From contig JAFXJP010000037.1 in NCBI GenBank assembly GCA_017532155.1, positions 1 through 47,865 on the forward strand: a stretch of DNA of 47,865 bases. The letters are read 5' to 3'. The position numbers were made by a program, and so were the translations under genes. Below, piece after piece: positions 1-8,086 of the stretch; position 1 is the stretch's first letter; each line of letters opens with the position of its first letter. A model generated the notes under the pieces. The model did not search any database. It was given only the letters and a program-made list of their open reading frames with translations, and had not been told where the DNA came from. The stretch is from Clostridia bacterium (lineage in GTDB: Bacteria; Bacillota; Clostridia; Christensenellales; Aristaeellaceae).

Positions 1-665
1 AGGCCCAGGTGACCGTGGCCTACGAAGACGGCAAGCCCGTCGCTGTGGACGCCGTGGTCATCTCCACCCAGCACGCTGAATCTGTCAGCCACGAGGAAAT
101 CGAAAAGGCCATGATCGAAGGCGTTATCAAGCAGGAGATCCCCGCGGAGCTGCTGCATGAGGGCACCAAGTACTTTATCAACCCCACCGGCCGTTTCGTT
201 GTGGGCGGCCCCATGGGTGACAGCGGTCTAACGGGCCGCAAGATCATCGTGGATACCTACGGCGGCTATGCGCCCCATGGCGGCGGCGCGTTCTCCGGCA
301 AGGATCCCAGCAAGGTGGACCGCAGCGCGGCCTATGCTGCCCGCCATGTGGCCAAGAATCTGGTGGCTGCCGGCCTGTGCGACCAGTGCCAGATCGCCGT
401 TGCCTATGCCATCGGTGTGGCGCGTCCTGTCAGCCTGACGGTGGATACCTTCGGCACCGGCAAATTCAGCGATGAAAAGCTCTCTCAGCTGGTAAGCGAA
501 GTGTTTGATATGCGCCCCGCAGCGATCATCGATCGCCTGCAGCTGCGCCGCCCCATCTACCGCGCCACGGCCTCCTACGGTCACTTCGGCCGCACGGACT
601 GCCAGTTCCCCTGGGAACAGCTCGATTACGTAGACATCCTGCGTGAAAAGGCTTCTGCCCTGTAA
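1..665 (+). CDS. metK: S-adenosylmethionine synthase, C-terminal part (5' end outside window)
   Basis: Makes S-adenosylmethionine from methionine and ATP in the cytoplasm. The reading frame is open from the left edge, so the N-terminal part of this roughly 390-400 residue enzyme lies outside the window; the GTG at 9 is an internal valine codon, not a start. The family signature [19 protein letters not shown] is encoded at about 279-335 (ATP, phosphate and potassium binding region), and the C-terminal stretch around SYGHFGR is typical of MetK. The stop is TAA, followed eight bases later by an intrinsic terminator. Identification is secure; promoter and any upstream riboswitch cannot be seen. 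Confidence 0.97.
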   Translation, partial: AQVTVAYEDGKPVAVDAVVISTQHAESVSHEEIEKAMIEGVIKQEIPAELLHEGTKYFINPTGRFVVGGPMGDSGLTGRKIIVDTYGGYAPHGGGAFSGKDPSKVDRSAAYAARHVAKNLVAAGLCDQCQIAVAYAIGVARPVSLTVDTFGTGKFSDEKLSQLVSEVFDMRPAAIIDRLQLRRPIYRATASYGHFGRTDCQFPWEQLDYVDILREKASAL

Positions 666-672
666 TGATGCA

Positions 673-701
673 AGCGGTCGGGATTTCCCCGGCCGCTTTT
701 G
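673..701 (+). terminator. Intrinsic terminator of metK
   Basis: A nine-base-pair GC-rich stem (674-682 with 688-696, one G-T wobble) and a five-base loop are followed by a short T run, just after the metK stop codon. Confidence 0.85.
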
Positions 702-741
702 TTATGCATAAAAATAATTTTAAAATTTATAAATATACCTA

Positions 742-770
742 TTGACAAACCATTCATGCATAAGTATACT
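742..770 (+). promoter_or_regulatory. Near-consensus sigma-A promoter for the small 776-948 transcript
   Basis: A perfect -35 TTGACA (742-747) is separated by exactly 17 bp from TATACT (765-770, five of six matches). The flanks are AT-rich. It points at a short interval containing only a small ORF and a terminator, and is one of the best promoter matches in the window. Confidence 0.85.
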
Positions 771-807
771 ATAAGCATCATCAGAAAACACTTTGGAGGG
801 ACACGCT

Positions 808-885
808 GTGAAAGGGAAATTGCACGTGAAAGAGCGACGATGCCGTGAGCGACGATCTGCGCCCCTGAACACGCTCAGCGCCTGA
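808..885 (+). CDS. Candidate 25-residue arginine-rich peptide
   Basis: A GTG start at 808 follows GGAGG (795-799) with eight bases between, good Bacillota spacing, and the frame closes at TGA 883-885. The peptide has three lysines and five arginines among 25 residues, with a repeated E-R-R pattern from the duplicated GAGCGACGAT, one cysteine, and no transmembrane stretch. I do not recognise it. The Shine-Dalgarno can pair perfectly with bases just after the stop codon, so a ribosome reaching the stop would open the structure around its own initiation site; this self-coupling is inference. Alternatively the ORF is accidental and the RNA is the product. Confidence 0.45.
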   Translation: MKGKLHVKERRCRERRSAPLNTLSA

Positions 886-920
886 CCTCCAAATGATGAA
901 TTTATTTTTTGCATTTTTAA

Positions 921-948
921 AGGCTGTCGTTTGACAGCCTCTTTTTTT
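921..948 (+). terminator. Intrinsic terminator of the small transcript
   Basis: An eight-base-pair perfect stem (AGGCTGTC 921-928, GACAGCCT 933-940) with a four-base loop is followed by seven T residues. It also overlaps the 3' end of the convergent acetyltransferase gene and may work weakly in the other direction. Confidence 0.92.
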
Positions 949-1423
949 ATTCATACAGCATGCGCAGCTCTGTGCCAATGCGGATTTCCGCCTGCGTTCC
1001 GTCCAGCCTAAAGCCGTAGCGCTCGTAAAAACGCAGCGCCCGGGCATTGCCCTTGAGCACCCACAGCGCCACCTGGTCATAGCCGCGCAGCTGCTCCATT
1101 GCCGCGTTCATCAGCCGGTAGCCCACGCGCTTGCCGTAATAATCGCGCAGAATATATATGGCATAGATTTCCCCGGCGTTCTGCAGCGAATCATCGCGAT
1201 ACGCCCCGTAGCAGGCAAAACCGACCACGCGGTCGCCATCCTTGGCTACCAGCGTATTCTGCGGGTACTGATGCGCCTTTTGGATGCAGTTTTCCAGGCT
1301 GCGCGCGTCCAGATGCTGCTGGTCAATCAGCCCCGTGTAGGCTTCCATCCAGGCCTGATAATGCACATAGCCCTTGCCGTCCATGTCGGCAGACGACTGC
1401 ATAGGAACAATTTGAATATCCAT
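947..1423 (-). CDS. GNAT-family N-acetyltransferase
   Basis: A 158-residue protein with the GCN5-related acetyltransferase fold, expected to move an acetyl group from acetyl-CoA to an unknown amine. The acetyl-CoA loop is visible as YYGKRVGYRLM (about residues 93-103), followed by the late motif LKGNARALRFYERYGF, typical of the family. The ATG start is immediately next to the stop codon of the upstream gene (TAA then ATG on the minus strand), so translation is probably coupled in a two-gene operon. Substrate cannot be deduced. Family assignment is secure, function is not. Confidence 0.88.
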   Translation of the reverse strand: MDIQIVPMQSSADMDGKGYVHYQAWMEAYTGLIDQQHLDARSLENCIQKAHQYPQNTLVAKDGDRVVGFACYGAYRDDSLQNAGEIYAIYILRDYYGKRVGYRLMNAAMEQLRGYDQVALWVLKGNARALRFYERYGFRLDGTQAEIRIGTELRMLYE

Positions 1424-2326
1424 TTACTCCACCGGCTTAATCCAGGTGTACCACTGGCTGCCGTCCGTTTCGGTGCAGATAGTGCCCGTCGAAATATAAT
1501 AGCGCGGGATGTTGCGGCCGTCCAGCTGTTTGTCGTGCGTAGCGGTGGAGGATTTGGTGTTGGTCACAATCACCAGCCCGGGATCCATCGCCGTCAGGAA
1601 ATCCGGCACCGCCGCCGTGCGGCCATGATGCGCGGCCTTGTAAATATCGCACTTGAACAGAGCAGGATCAAAGTTTTCCAGCAGCCAGTGCTGCGTTTCG
1701 CCGCCGATATCCGCCGTCAGCAGCACGCGCGCATCGCCATACTGCAAGAGCGCCGTGACAGAATGATTGTTCATCGTCTGCTTTTTGTTGTCCCAGCGAT
1801 AGAAAGTCAGCGTCGCGCCGCCAAATTCCATCACGTCGCCGGTCTTGACCGTTTCAAAGGGAATGCCTTTTTCCTTAAGCAGACGCTTATAGGGATTCCA
1901 TAGCGTATAACTGTCTTCCTCGGTATAGGGCGAAATGACCTTGCCCACCGAATAACCGCGCTTGATCAGCTCCTCCTGCATTTCCAGATGGTCATCATGC
2001 GCATGCGTTAAGAACATCACGTCAAATCCGTCAATATCATTGGCTTCCATATAGTCAATGACCGTGTTTACGCGCCAGCCTTCGCCGCCGTCAATCAGCA
2101 TGGTCATACCGCCCACGCGCACCACAATGCAGTCTCCCTGGCGAATGCCCACGTAATCCACACGCATGGTCTGCGCGTCATCGGCAAAAGGCGGCTCAGC
2201 CAGCTCCTCTACCTTTTCATAAGGCGCAGAAAGCTTGGTCGGCGCGTGATAAATGGGTAGCGCATCTGCCGCCGCCAGAGGAAGAATAAAGCTGATTACC
2301 AGCAAAATAAGCCAAAATTTCTTCAT
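1424..2326 (-). CDS. Secreted metallo-beta-lactamase-fold hydrolase, ComEC C-terminal type
   Basis: A 300-residue protein. Residues 1-22 form a Sec signal peptide (MKKFW, hydrophobic core, LAAADA end). The mature part has the metallo-beta-lactamase-fold metal motif HAHDDH at 108-113, an upstream LIDGGEG loop at about 77-83, a later TADIGG aspartate region and AAHHG near residue 230. This pattern matches the hydrolase domain at the C-terminus of ComEC and free-standing extracellular relatives, which may act on nucleic acids. It lacks the ComEC membrane channel, so a DNA-uptake role is only a possibility. Start is preceded by GAGGTA; it is the first gene of an operon with the acetyltransferase. 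Confidence 0.85.
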   Translation of the reverse strand: MKKFWLILLVISFILPLAAADALPIYHAPTKLSAPYEKVEELAEPPFADDAQTMRVDYVGIRQGDCIVVRVGGMTMLIDGGEGWRVNTVIDYMEANDIDGFDVMFLTHAHDDHLEMQEELIKRGYSVGKVISPYTEEDSYTLWNPYKRLLKEKGIPFETVKTGDVMEFGGATLTFYRWDNKKQTMNNHSVTALLQYGDARVLLTADIGGETQHWLLENFDPALFKCDIYKAAHHGRTAAVPDFLTAMDPGLVIVTNTKSSTATHDKQLDGRNIPRYYISTGTICTETDGSQWYTWIKPVE

Positions 2327-2351
2327 GTGTACCTCCTATCGGTTCGATGAT

Positions 2352-2380
2352 AGTATAACATAAAGATAGATATTGCGCAA
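2352..2380 (-). promoter_or_regulatory. Probable promoter for the hydrolase-acetyltransferase operon
   Basis: On the minus strand TATACT (2352-2357) lies 17 bp downstream of TTGCGC (2375-2380). The -10 is good, the -35 matches consensus only in TTG. It lies between the ribosomal operon terminator and the hydrolase start. Confidence 0.5.
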
Positions 2381-2403
2381 TGTTACAGATATGTTACGCA
2401 ACA

Positions 2404-2419
2404 GTTTTACATGTAAAAC
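2404..2419. promoter_or_regulatory. 16-bp perfect palindrome, possible operator
   Basis: GTTTTACATGTAAAAC reads the same on both strands. It sits just upstream of the hydrolase promoter and just past the rplQ terminator, where a dimeric repressor or activator could bind. It does not match a Bacillota operator that I can name. Confidence 0.4.
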
Positions 2420-2423
2420 AACA

Positions 2424-2456
2424 AAAACGCCTGACAGACAATCTGTCAGGCGTTTT
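2424..2456 (-). terminator. Terminator of the ribosomal supercluster
   Basis: A 15-bp perfect stem (2424-2438 with 2442-2456) with a three-base loop lies ten bases past the rplQ stop codon. The stem begins with AAAA and ends with TTTT, the usual form of a strong, potentially bidirectional intrinsic terminator. Confidence 0.9.
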
Positions 2457-2466
2457 ATTGCAGTGA

Positions 2467-2979
2467 TTACACCAGCTCGATGATAACCATCTCAGCGGCG
2501 TCGCCACGGCGCGGTCCCAGCTTATACATGCGGGTATAGCCGCCGGCGCAGCCCTTCTCTTCGTTGCGGGCACGATACTTGGGGCCCAGCTCACGGAAGA
2601 GCTTTTCAACCACAGGATGCTTGTTATCCTTGGTGCGCTCCTTGTACTCGCTCTTGGATTCTTCAGCAGTCTTCTGCTCCTTGAGGTCGTACAGGTAGCT
2701 CATCATGATACGACGGGCAGCCAGCTTTTCAGCGCTGTCGTTGGTGACAGTCACTTCCACGATCTGGCCCTTGTCGTTGTGGAAGGACTTCTGCACTTCC
2801 ACAGTCTTGTCATACTCGCGGATGGCGAGGGTGATCATCTTTTCCGCGACGCTGCGGACTTCCTTGGCGCGGGCCAGGGTCGTCTCGATGCGGCCGTACC
2901 AGATCAGATTGGTGACCTGGTTGCGCAGCAGCGCCTTGCGCTGATCGGCCGTGCGGCCCAGCTTACGTTGCGTTGCCAT
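2467..2979 (-). CDS. rplQ: Large-subunit ribosomal protein L17 (bL17), enlarged form
   Basis: Protein of the large ribosomal subunit near the exit tunnel. Family blocks are clear: [20 protein letters not shown] at the start, [22 protein letters not shown], then [20 protein letters not shown] at the end. At 170 residues it is about 50 longer than the usual 115-125. The extra residues form two charged insertions, around residues 56-80 and 102-122, between conserved blocks. There is no frame disruption, so the gene is intact. Last gene of the supercluster, 38 bp after rpoA and just before the terminator. Confidence 0.97.
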   Translation of the reverse strand: MATQRKLGRTADQRKALLRNQVTNLIWYGRIETTLARAKEVRSVAEKMITLAIREYDKTVEVQKSFHNDKGQIVEVTVTNDSAEKLAARRIMMSYLYDLKEQKTAEESKSEYKERTKDNKHPVVEKLFRELGPKYRARNEEKGCAGGYTRMYKLGPRRGDAAEMVIIELV

Positions 2980-3017
2980 GAGGGGTTCCTCCTTACGCCC
3001 AGAAATGGGCGGTCACG

Positions 3018-3965
3018 TTAATCGTCGGACGGGCGCAGGCCAAGGCCCAGCGCCTCAAGCTTCTGTTCCACTTCCTCGAGGCTCTTCTTGCCCAGGTTGC
3101 GTACCTTCATCATGTCTTCCTGATTGCGCTGCACAAGCTCAGCCACGGTATTGATACCGGCGCGCTTGAGGCAGTTATACGCACGAACGGACAGGTCAAG
3201 TTCCTCGATGGTCATTTCGAGAACTTTTTCCTTCTTATCATCCTCACGCTCAGAGTGAGGCACGGGCATCGTCTGATCGGTCAGACCCACGAACAGCTCC
3301 AGCTGGTCCTTGAGGATCTTGGCGGCCATGGCGATGGCTTCATCCGGCAGCACAGAGCCGTTGGTCCACACGTCAAGCATCAGCTTGTCGTAGTCGGTGA
3401 CCTGGCCCACGCGGGTGTCGGATACCGTGTAGTTCACCTTGCGGATGGGGGTGTAGATGGAATCCACCGGGATGACGCCGATCGGCATCTGCGGTGTTTT
3501 ATTCTTATCGGCAGAGACGTAGCCGCGGCCGATATCAATGGTAAATGTAATGTGCAGCTTCGCGCCTTCACCCAGGGTGGCGATGTGCAGGTCGGGGTTG
3601 ATTACCTCTACCTCATCATCCACGCGGATGTCAGCCGCGGTCACCTCGCAGGGACCTTCGGCGATGAGCTCCAGCGTCTTGGGCTGATCGGCGAACATGC
3701 GGACGGAGAGCATCTTGAAGTTCAGGATGATCTCGCTCACATCTTCCTTCACGCCAGGAACGGTGGAAAACTCATGCTGTACGCCGTCAATCCGGATGGA
3801 AGTAACTGCAGCGCCGGGGAGACTGTTGAGCAGTACGCGGCGAAGCGCGTTACCCAGCGTGTGACCGAAACCGCGTTCAAGCGGCTCGATGGCGAAGCGG
3901 CCATAGGTGTTGTTGTCGGCAACTTCCAGACACTCGATGTGCGCTTTTTCGATTTCTGCGATCAC
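3018..3965 (-). CDS. rpoA: DNA-directed RNA polymerase subunit alpha
   Basis: 315 residues, normal length. The N-terminal domain that assembles the polymerase core is recognised by [20 protein letters not shown] (about residues 32-51) and later by [20 protein letters not shown]. An acidic and lysine-rich linker near 240-250 joins the C-terminal domain, which contains [16 protein letters not shown] and [12 protein letters not shown], the helix-hairpin-helix surface for UP elements and activators. Located between rpsD and rplQ as in other Bacillota. Confidence 0.98.
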   Translation of the reverse strand: MIAEIEKAHIECLEVADNNTYGRFAIEPLERGFGHTLGNALRRVLLNSLPGAAVTSIRIDGVQHEFSTVPGVKEDVSEIILNFKMLSVRMFADQPKTLELIAEGPCEVTAADIRVDDEVEVINPDLHIATLGEGAKLHITFTIDIGRGYVSADKNKTPQMPIGVIPVDSIYTPIRKVNYTVSDTRVGQVTDYDKLMLDVWTNGSVLPDEAIAMAAKILKDQLELFVGLTDQTMPVPHSEREDDKKEKVLEMTIEELDLSVRAYNCLKRAGINTVAELVQRNQEDMMKVRNLGKKSLEEVEQKLEALGLGLRPSDD

Positions 3966-4026
3966 GGCGTTCTTCCCTCCTATTATTGGAAACCGTCGTT
4001 ATGTTAACTTTCAGGCGGTGCGTCCT

Positions 4027-4656
4027 TTAACGGGAGTAGAACTCGACGATCATGTTCTCCTGCAGCGTGAAGTCAATATCCTCACGAGCGGGCAGCGCCA
4101 CTACGGTAGCAGTCAGTTCGTCGGCATTGAAGGTCAGCCACTTGGGCAGGATGCGGGCGGCATTGCCTTCGCGCACAGCCTTGAAGTGGGGCATGTCCTT
4201 GCTCTTGGCGCGGATGGAGATCACGTCGTTCACATCAACGGTGTAGGAGGAAACGTCCACCTTCTTGCCGTTAACGAGCACGTGGCCATGCAGCACCAGC
4301 TGACGGGCCTGGGGACGGGAAGCGCCCAGACCAGAGCGGTAAACAACATTGTCCAGGCGGCGCTCCAGCAGGCTCAGCAGGTTTTCACCGGTGACGCCCT
4401 TCATGGAGGTAGCACGCTCATAAGTCTTGTGGAACTGGGATTCGAGCAGACCGTAAGCGCGGCGAGCCTTCTGCTTTTCACGCAGCTGCATGCCATATTC
4501 GCTTACTTTACGCTGACGGGCCTGACCATGCTGGCCAGGAGGGGTCGGACGCTTGCTCAGCGCGCACTTGTCAGAGTAGCACTTTTCGCCCTTCAGGAAG
4601 AGCTTGGTACCCTCACGGCGGCACAGACGGCAAACGGAACCAGTATATCTTGCCAT
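4027..4656 (-). CDS. rpsD: Small-subunit ribosomal protein S4 (uS4), zinc form
   Basis: 209 residues. S4 nucleates assembly of the 5' domain of 16S rRNA. Cysteines at 9, 12, 26 and 31 form the four-cysteine zinc site of the C+ type of S4. The S4 RNA-binding domain is seen as [20 protein letters not shown]. It follows rpsK by 15 bp. In many Bacillota rpsD is elsewhere with its own leader; here it is inside the alpha cluster, and no S4-type leader was noticed. Confidence 0.98.
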   Translation of the reverse strand: MARYTGSVCRLCRREGTKLFLKGEKCYSDKCALSKRPTPPGQHGQARQRKVSEYGMQLREKQKARRAYGLLESQFHKTYERATSMKGVTGENLLSLLERRLDNVVYRSGLGASRPQARQLVLHGHVLVNGKKVDVSSYTVDVNDVISIRAKSKDMPHFKAVREGNAARILPKWLTFNADELTATVVALPAREDIDFTLQENMIVEFYSR

Positions 4657-4671
4657 ATTAGCCTCCTAAAA

Positions 4672-5079
4672 TTACACTCTTCTACGCTTGGGCGGACGGC
4701 AACCGTTGTGCGGGATGGGCGTCACGTCCTTGATCATGGTGACTTCAAGACCGGCAGCCTGCAGAGAGCGGATAGCCGCCTCACGGCCCGAACCGGGACC
4801 CTTGACGTACACTTCAACCGACTTGAGGCCGAACTCAGTGGAGGCCTTCGCAGCGGTTTCGGCGGCCATCTGAGCAGCAAAAGGCGTGCTCTTCTTGTTG
4901 CCGCGGAAGCCCATGCCGCCGGCGGAAGCCCAGGACAGGGCGTTGCCGTTGGTGTCGGTGATGGTCACGATGGTGTTGTTAAAGGAAGAGCTGATATGCG
5001 CAACGCCGCGCTCAACGAGCTTCTTTTCACGGCGCTTGCGGGAAATCTTCTTCACCTTGGATTGAGATTTGGGTGCCAT
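4672..5079 (-). CDS. rpsK: Small-subunit ribosomal protein S11 (uS11)
   Basis: 135 residues, platform protein of the small subunit near the mRNA exit site. A lysine and arginine-rich N-terminal tail is followed by [33 protein letters not shown] and the terminal [12 protein letters not shown], all diagnostic. Between rpsM (47 bp) and rpsD (15 bp). Confidence 0.98.
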   Translation of the reverse strand: MAPKSQSKVKKISRKRREKKLVERGVAHISSSFNNTIVTITDTNGNALSWASAGGMGFRGNKKSTPFAAQMAAETAAKASTEFGLKSVEVYVKGPGSGREAAIRSLQAAGLEVTMIKDVTPIPHNGCRPPKRRRV

Positions 5080-5126
5080 TATTATCCCTCCGCGCTCCTT
5101 CTATTGGAGCTTACTTCTCTTTCAGC

Positions 5127-5504
5127 TTACTTGGTAGCCTTCTTCTTGCCAGCAACCTGCTTCTTGGGGCCCTTACGGGTGCGCGCATTCTGCTTGGTGT
5201 TCTGGCCGCGGACAGGCAGGCTGCGACGATGGCGTACGCCACGGTAGCTGCCGATCTCGATGAGGCGCTTGATATTGAGCGAAACTTCACGGCGCAGGTC
5301 GCCCTCCACCTTCAGGTGATGCTCGATATACTCGCGCAGCTTGCTGATTTCGTTCTCGGAGAGATCCTTAACGCGGGTGTCAGGATTGATGCCAGTCTCA
5401 GCAATGATCTGCTTGGACGTGGTCAGGCCGATGCCGTAAATGTACGTCAGGCCAATCTCGACGCGCTTCTCTCTGGGCAGGTCAACGCCCGCAATACGTG
5501 CCAT
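5127..5504 (-). CDS. rpsM: Small-subunit ribosomal protein S13 (uS13)
   Basis: 125 residues, head of the small subunit, contacting tRNA and the B1 bridges. The start is the ATG at 5504, giving [26 protein letters not shown] lies about eleven bases upstream. The frame stays open farther upstream, but that extension has no family similarity and is rejected. Other blocks: [26 protein letters not shown] and a lysine-rich tail. It is preceded by a 250-bp untranslated interval, the longest inside the supercluster. Confidence 0.97.
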   Translation of the reverse strand: MARIAGVDLPREKRVEIGLTYIYGIGLTTSKQIIAETGINPDTRVKDLSENEISKLREYIEHHLKVEGDLRREVSLNIKRLIEIGSYRGVRHRRSLPVRGQNTKQNARTRKGPKKQVAGKKKATK

Positions 5505-5754
5505 AGGTTGGTTACACCTCCAAATGTGTTGGTTGAATTGATCAACCTTAGACCGGGTGGGAAAGACCCCGGAAGTGTATGGAAACCGTTTGTGGTCCCT
5601 TGGGAAGGGAAATCCCGCAGGCAGCCGCCCACAACGGTAAGCCATCTTAGAATCTGTCAGCGGCTATTTCCCCGCCGCTGTGCGCTGGTTGGGCCGCGCA
5701 TGGCCATTGGCCGCCTTGCGGCCCGGGGAGCGCTCTCCCCTATGGATGAATCAA
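5505..5754 (-). promoter_or_regulatory. 250-bp untranslated interval with hairpins before rpsM
   Basis: All other gaps in the supercluster are under 150 bp. On the minus strand this one holds at least two strong hairpins just after rpmJ: GGGGAG-4-CTCCCC near 5731-5746 and GGCCGC-3-GCGGCC near 5713-5729, with more self-complementary GC-rich sequence nearer rpsM. It could be a processing site, an attenuator, a protein-binding leader or an internal promoter region. No -10/-35 pair stands out. Confidence 0.4.
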
Positions 5755-5931
<177 letters not shown>

Positions 5932-6153
5932 TTACGCCTTGCTGCGCCAGGTAATGCGCCCGCGGGTAAGGTCATAGGGAGAGAGCTCAACCTTCACTTT
6001 GTCGCCCGGATAAATGCGGATGAAGTTCATACGCATTTTGCCGGAGATGTGCGCCATGATCTGATGCCCGTTAGGCAGTTCAACCAGGAACATGGCATTA
6101 GGCAGTGCTTCTACGATCTTGCCTTCCATTTCGATGACGTCATTCTTAGACAA
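5932..6153 (-). CDS. infA: Translation initiation factor IF-1, TTG start
   Basis: 73 residues with an OB fold; binds the A site of the small subunit during initiation. The protein reads (M)[19 protein letters not shown] and ends ITWRSKA, matching IF-1 closely. The start is the TTG at 6153: AGGAGG lies nine bases upstream and only this start gives the family N-terminus. An in-frame ATG farther upstream would add 16 residues foreign to IF-1. The TTG overlaps the last eight bases of the KOW gene, indicating translational coupling. Confidence 0.96.
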   Translation of the reverse strand: MSKNDVIEMEGKIVEALPNAMFLVELPNGHQIMAHISGKMRMNFIRIYPGDKVKVELSPYDLTRGRITWRSKA

Positions 6154-6514
6154 TCGGATGGCCCTCCTTGTTTTGCTCGGTCGCATGATTTCCCAAATCA
6201 TTTTCCTTTACCTGGGAAGAATGCCCCGCCTGACCCATGGACGCAGCCTCGTCCACGTAGAAGGGCTTGAGTGCCTTGCGCACGTCAGAATCCTTCAAGC
6301 GGTTCATTGCGTAAAGAGAAATGATTTCGGGCGCCTGATGCGGCGTCGCGGACAGATGTTTGCGCCTTTTTCGCTTGGGTTTTTCCACCTTGCGGCGGTC
6401 ACCGTCGCATACCAGGACGAAGTCATCGTCCAAAGATAATAATACCACAAACATATGCCCTTTGTCACGCCCTTTTTTTGAAAAAACTACATTTCCTTCA
6501 AATATTTTTTGCAT
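6146..6514 (-). CDS. KOW-domain RNA-binding protein of the L14e/L6e/L27e type
   Basis: 122 residues. The first half, with [18 protein letters not shown] and [19 protein letters not shown], is a KOW/SH3-like RNA-binding domain as in archaeal and eukaryotic L14e/L27e. Related small proteins are found between map and infA in many Clostridia; their role, presumably ribosomal, is not established. The C-terminal half is polar and poorly conserved, and its end overlaps the infA start. The gene follows map by 18 bp, its Shine-Dalgarno AAAGGAG overlapping the map stop, about 13 bases from the ATG, a rather long spacing. Confidence 0.85.
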   Translation of the reverse strand: MQKIFEGNVVFSKKGRDKGHMFVVLLSLDDDFVLVCDGDRRKVEKPKRKRRKHLSATPHQAPEIISLYAMNRLKDSDVRKALKPFYVDEAASMGQAGHSSQVKENDLGNHATEQNKEGHPIV

Positions 6515-6532
6515 AAAATGCGGTTTTCTCCT

Positions 6533-7306
6533 TTACAGAGCGTTTTCCCAGGAAAATCCGGGATATGTGAGCACCTCGGGCAGGCCCGAAGTGACCGCAA
6601 TCGTGTGCTCGTAGTGCGCACAGGGCTTGTGATCGTTGGTCACGATCGTCCAGCCGTCGCTCAGCTGATGCACCGGATAGCGGCCCATGGCGATCATGGG
6701 CTCGACCGCAATGGTCATGCCCCGGCGCAGTCTCACGCCGCGGCCCGGCGTACCGAAGTTGGGCACGCTGGGATCCTCGTGCATTTCCTGACCGATGCCG
6801 TGGCCCGTCAGATCACGCACTACGCCGTATCCGTGACTCTCGGCGTGCTGCTGCACAGCTGCGCCAATGTCACCGATACGATTGCCATCCACTGCCTGGC
6901 GGATGCCCTGCCAAAAGCACTCCTCCGTCACGCGGATCAGCTTTTCGCATTCCTCGGAGATTTTGCCCATCCCCTTGGTAAACGCGCTGTCCGCCTGCCA
7001 GGAATCCAGAATCAGGCCGCAGTCGACAGATACGATGCTGCCCTCTTCCATCCTCACGTGCTTGGAGGGAATGCCGTGCACGACCTCATCATCGATGCTC
7101 ACGCACAGCGTTGCAGGATAATCATAGTATCCAAGGAAGGACGGCGTGGCACGATTCTTGGTGATCAGCTCATGAGCGATCTTGTCCAGATCGTACGTCG
7201 TCATGCCGGGCGCCATCTTCTCGCGCAGCGTGCACAGCACGTCATAGAGCAGATGACCGGCCGAGCGCATCTTGGATAGCTGCAGCTCATTTTTGATGGT
7301 AATCAT
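6533..7306 (-). CDS. map: Methionine aminopeptidase, type I
   Basis: 257 residues. Removes the initiator methionine from nascent proteins using two metal ions. Visible ligand regions: the aspartates in VSVDCGLILDSWQADSAF, the histidine in LTGHGIGQEMHEDP, and the glutamates in AVEPM and EHTIAVT. The pita-bread fold is covered end to end. Starts six bases after the adk stop and is followed by the KOW gene and infA. Confidence 0.97.
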   Translation of the reverse strand: MITIKNELQLSKMRSAGHLLYDVLCTLREKMAPGMTTYDLDKIAHELITKNRATPSFLGYYDYPATLCVSIDDEVVHGIPSKHVRMEEGSIVSVDCGLILDSWQADSAFTKGMGKISEECEKLIRVTEECFWQGIRQAVDGNRIGDIGAAVQQHAESHGYGVVRDLTGHGIGQEMHEDPSVPNFGTPGRGVRLRRGMTIAVEPMIAMGRYPVHQLSDGWTIVTNDHKPCAHYEHTIAVTSGLPEVLTYPGFSWENAL

Positions 7307-7312
7307 AATTGA

Positions 7313-7939
7313 TTAGTCTTTCTTATTCAGCGCAGCGCGCACCACTTCGTTGTTTTCTTCGATGGTGCCCAGCAGCGTAGCCGTGGACAGCAGACCCTTT
7401 TCGCGATAGTACGCAACGAGGGGCGCAGTCTTTTCTTCGTAAACGTCCAGACGCTTGCGAATGGTCTCGGGCTTGTCGTCATCGCGCTGATACAGTTCAC
7501 CGCCGCAGGTGGAGCACTTATCGCTGTTGTGCAGGGTGATGTTGTAGGTGGCGCCGCAGCCAGCGCACATACGGCGGCTGGACAGACGGGAGATGATCAG
7601 TTCGGCAGGCACGTCGATATTGAGCGCCAGATCGATGGTGGCGAATTCTTCCATCGCCTCAGCCTGCGCAACAGTGCGCGGGAAGCCATCGAGGATGTAG
7701 CCGTTCTTGCAGTCATCTTCGGCCAGGCGTTCCTTGACCATGGCAATCACCACTTCGTCGGGAACGAGCTCGCCCTTGTCCATGTAGCTCTTCGCCTGCA
7801 GGCCCGTGGGGGTCTCCTCACGGATGGCACGGCGGAACATATCGCCGGTAGAAATCTGGGGAATGCCCAGTTCCTTCATCAGCTGCTGTGCGTGCGTGCC
7901 CTTGCCGGCACCGGGAGCACCCAAGAATACGATCTTCAT
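7313..7939 (-). CDS. adk: Adenylate kinase with zinc-binding lid
   Basis: 208 residues. Catalyses AMP + ATP to 2 ADP. P-loop GAPGAGKGT at residues 7-15, AMP-binding STGDMFR, and GFPRTVAQAE in the core. The lid carries cysteines 125, 128, 142 and 145, the structural zinc site common in Gram-positive enzymes; the lid is slightly shorter than usual. Separated from secY by 147 bp with a strong hairpin and an inverted repeat, so it may have an independent transcript in addition to readthrough. Confidence 0.97.
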   Translation of the reverse strand: MKIVFLGAPGAGKGTHAQQLMKELGIPQISTGDMFRRAIREETPTGLQAKSYMDKGELVPDEVVIAMVKERLAEDDCKNGYILDGFPRTVAQAEAMEEFATIDLALNIDVPAELIISRLSSRRMCAGCGATYNITLHNSDKCSTCGGELYQRDDDKPETIRKRLDVYEEKTAPLVAYYREKGLLSTATLLGTIEENNEVVRAALNKKD

Positions 7940-7964
7940 AACGGATGTTCTCCTTTCAATGTCT

Positions 7965-7986
7965 CTTGAAATTATTGCATTTCAAG
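7965..7986. promoter_or_regulatory. Inverted repeat upstream of adk
   Basis: CTTGAAAT (7965-7972) and ATTTCAAG (7979-7986) are perfect inverted arms with a six-base spacer, 26 bp upstream of the adk start. It could be an operator or a leader hairpin; no named factor matches. Confidence 0.35.
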
Positions 7987-8017
7987 CGCCCAAAACGCAC
8001 ACACGCATGAGCGCCAC

Positions 8018-8056
8018 AAAATCCCACCCCGCCCTTGCGGGCGGGAAGTGGGATTT
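8018..8056 (-). terminator. Strong hairpin after secY, terminator or attenuator
   Basis: A long nearly perfect stem (ATCCCAC and CCCGCCC paired with GGGCGGG and GTGGGAT, a small bulge between) lies about 30 bp past the secY stop codon. On the minus strand the stem is followed by TTTTGTGG, a weak T tract. It probably causes partial termination between secY and adk. Confidence 0.6.
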
Positions 8057-8086
8057 ATTTTGTGTTTTGTTACCTTGCGCCAAGGA

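Larger units (their letters stand above)
776..948 (+). ncRNA. Candidate structured small RNA or peptide mRNA, about 170 nt
   Basis: This interval is an independent transcription unit: strong promoter at 742-770, expected start near 776, intrinsic terminator at 921-948. Its 5' segment 792-799 (TTTGGAGG) is perfectly complementary to 886-893 (CCTCCAAA), and inside that stem 804-808 (CGCTG) pairs with 876-880 (CAGCG). The stem therefore encloses the 25-codon ORF at 808-885 and includes its Shine-Dalgarno. The 10-mer GAGCGACGAT occurs twice, 15 bp apart (832-841, 847-856). It does not resemble tmRNA, SRP RNA, RNase P or a riboswitch that I recognise. It could be a regulatory RNA, a peptide mRNA or both; the family is unknown to me. 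Confidence 0.6.

Noticed and set aside
776-948. tmRNA, SRP RNA, 6S RNA or a SAM riboswitch near metK
   Set aside because: Lacks the tag-coding and tRNA-like ends, the SRP tetraloop domain and riboswitch cores; 6S RNA could not be supported by a central bubble of the right size.
5505-5645. A 47-residue N-terminal extension of S13
   Set aside because: Non-conserved; the ATG at 5504 has a good ribosome site.
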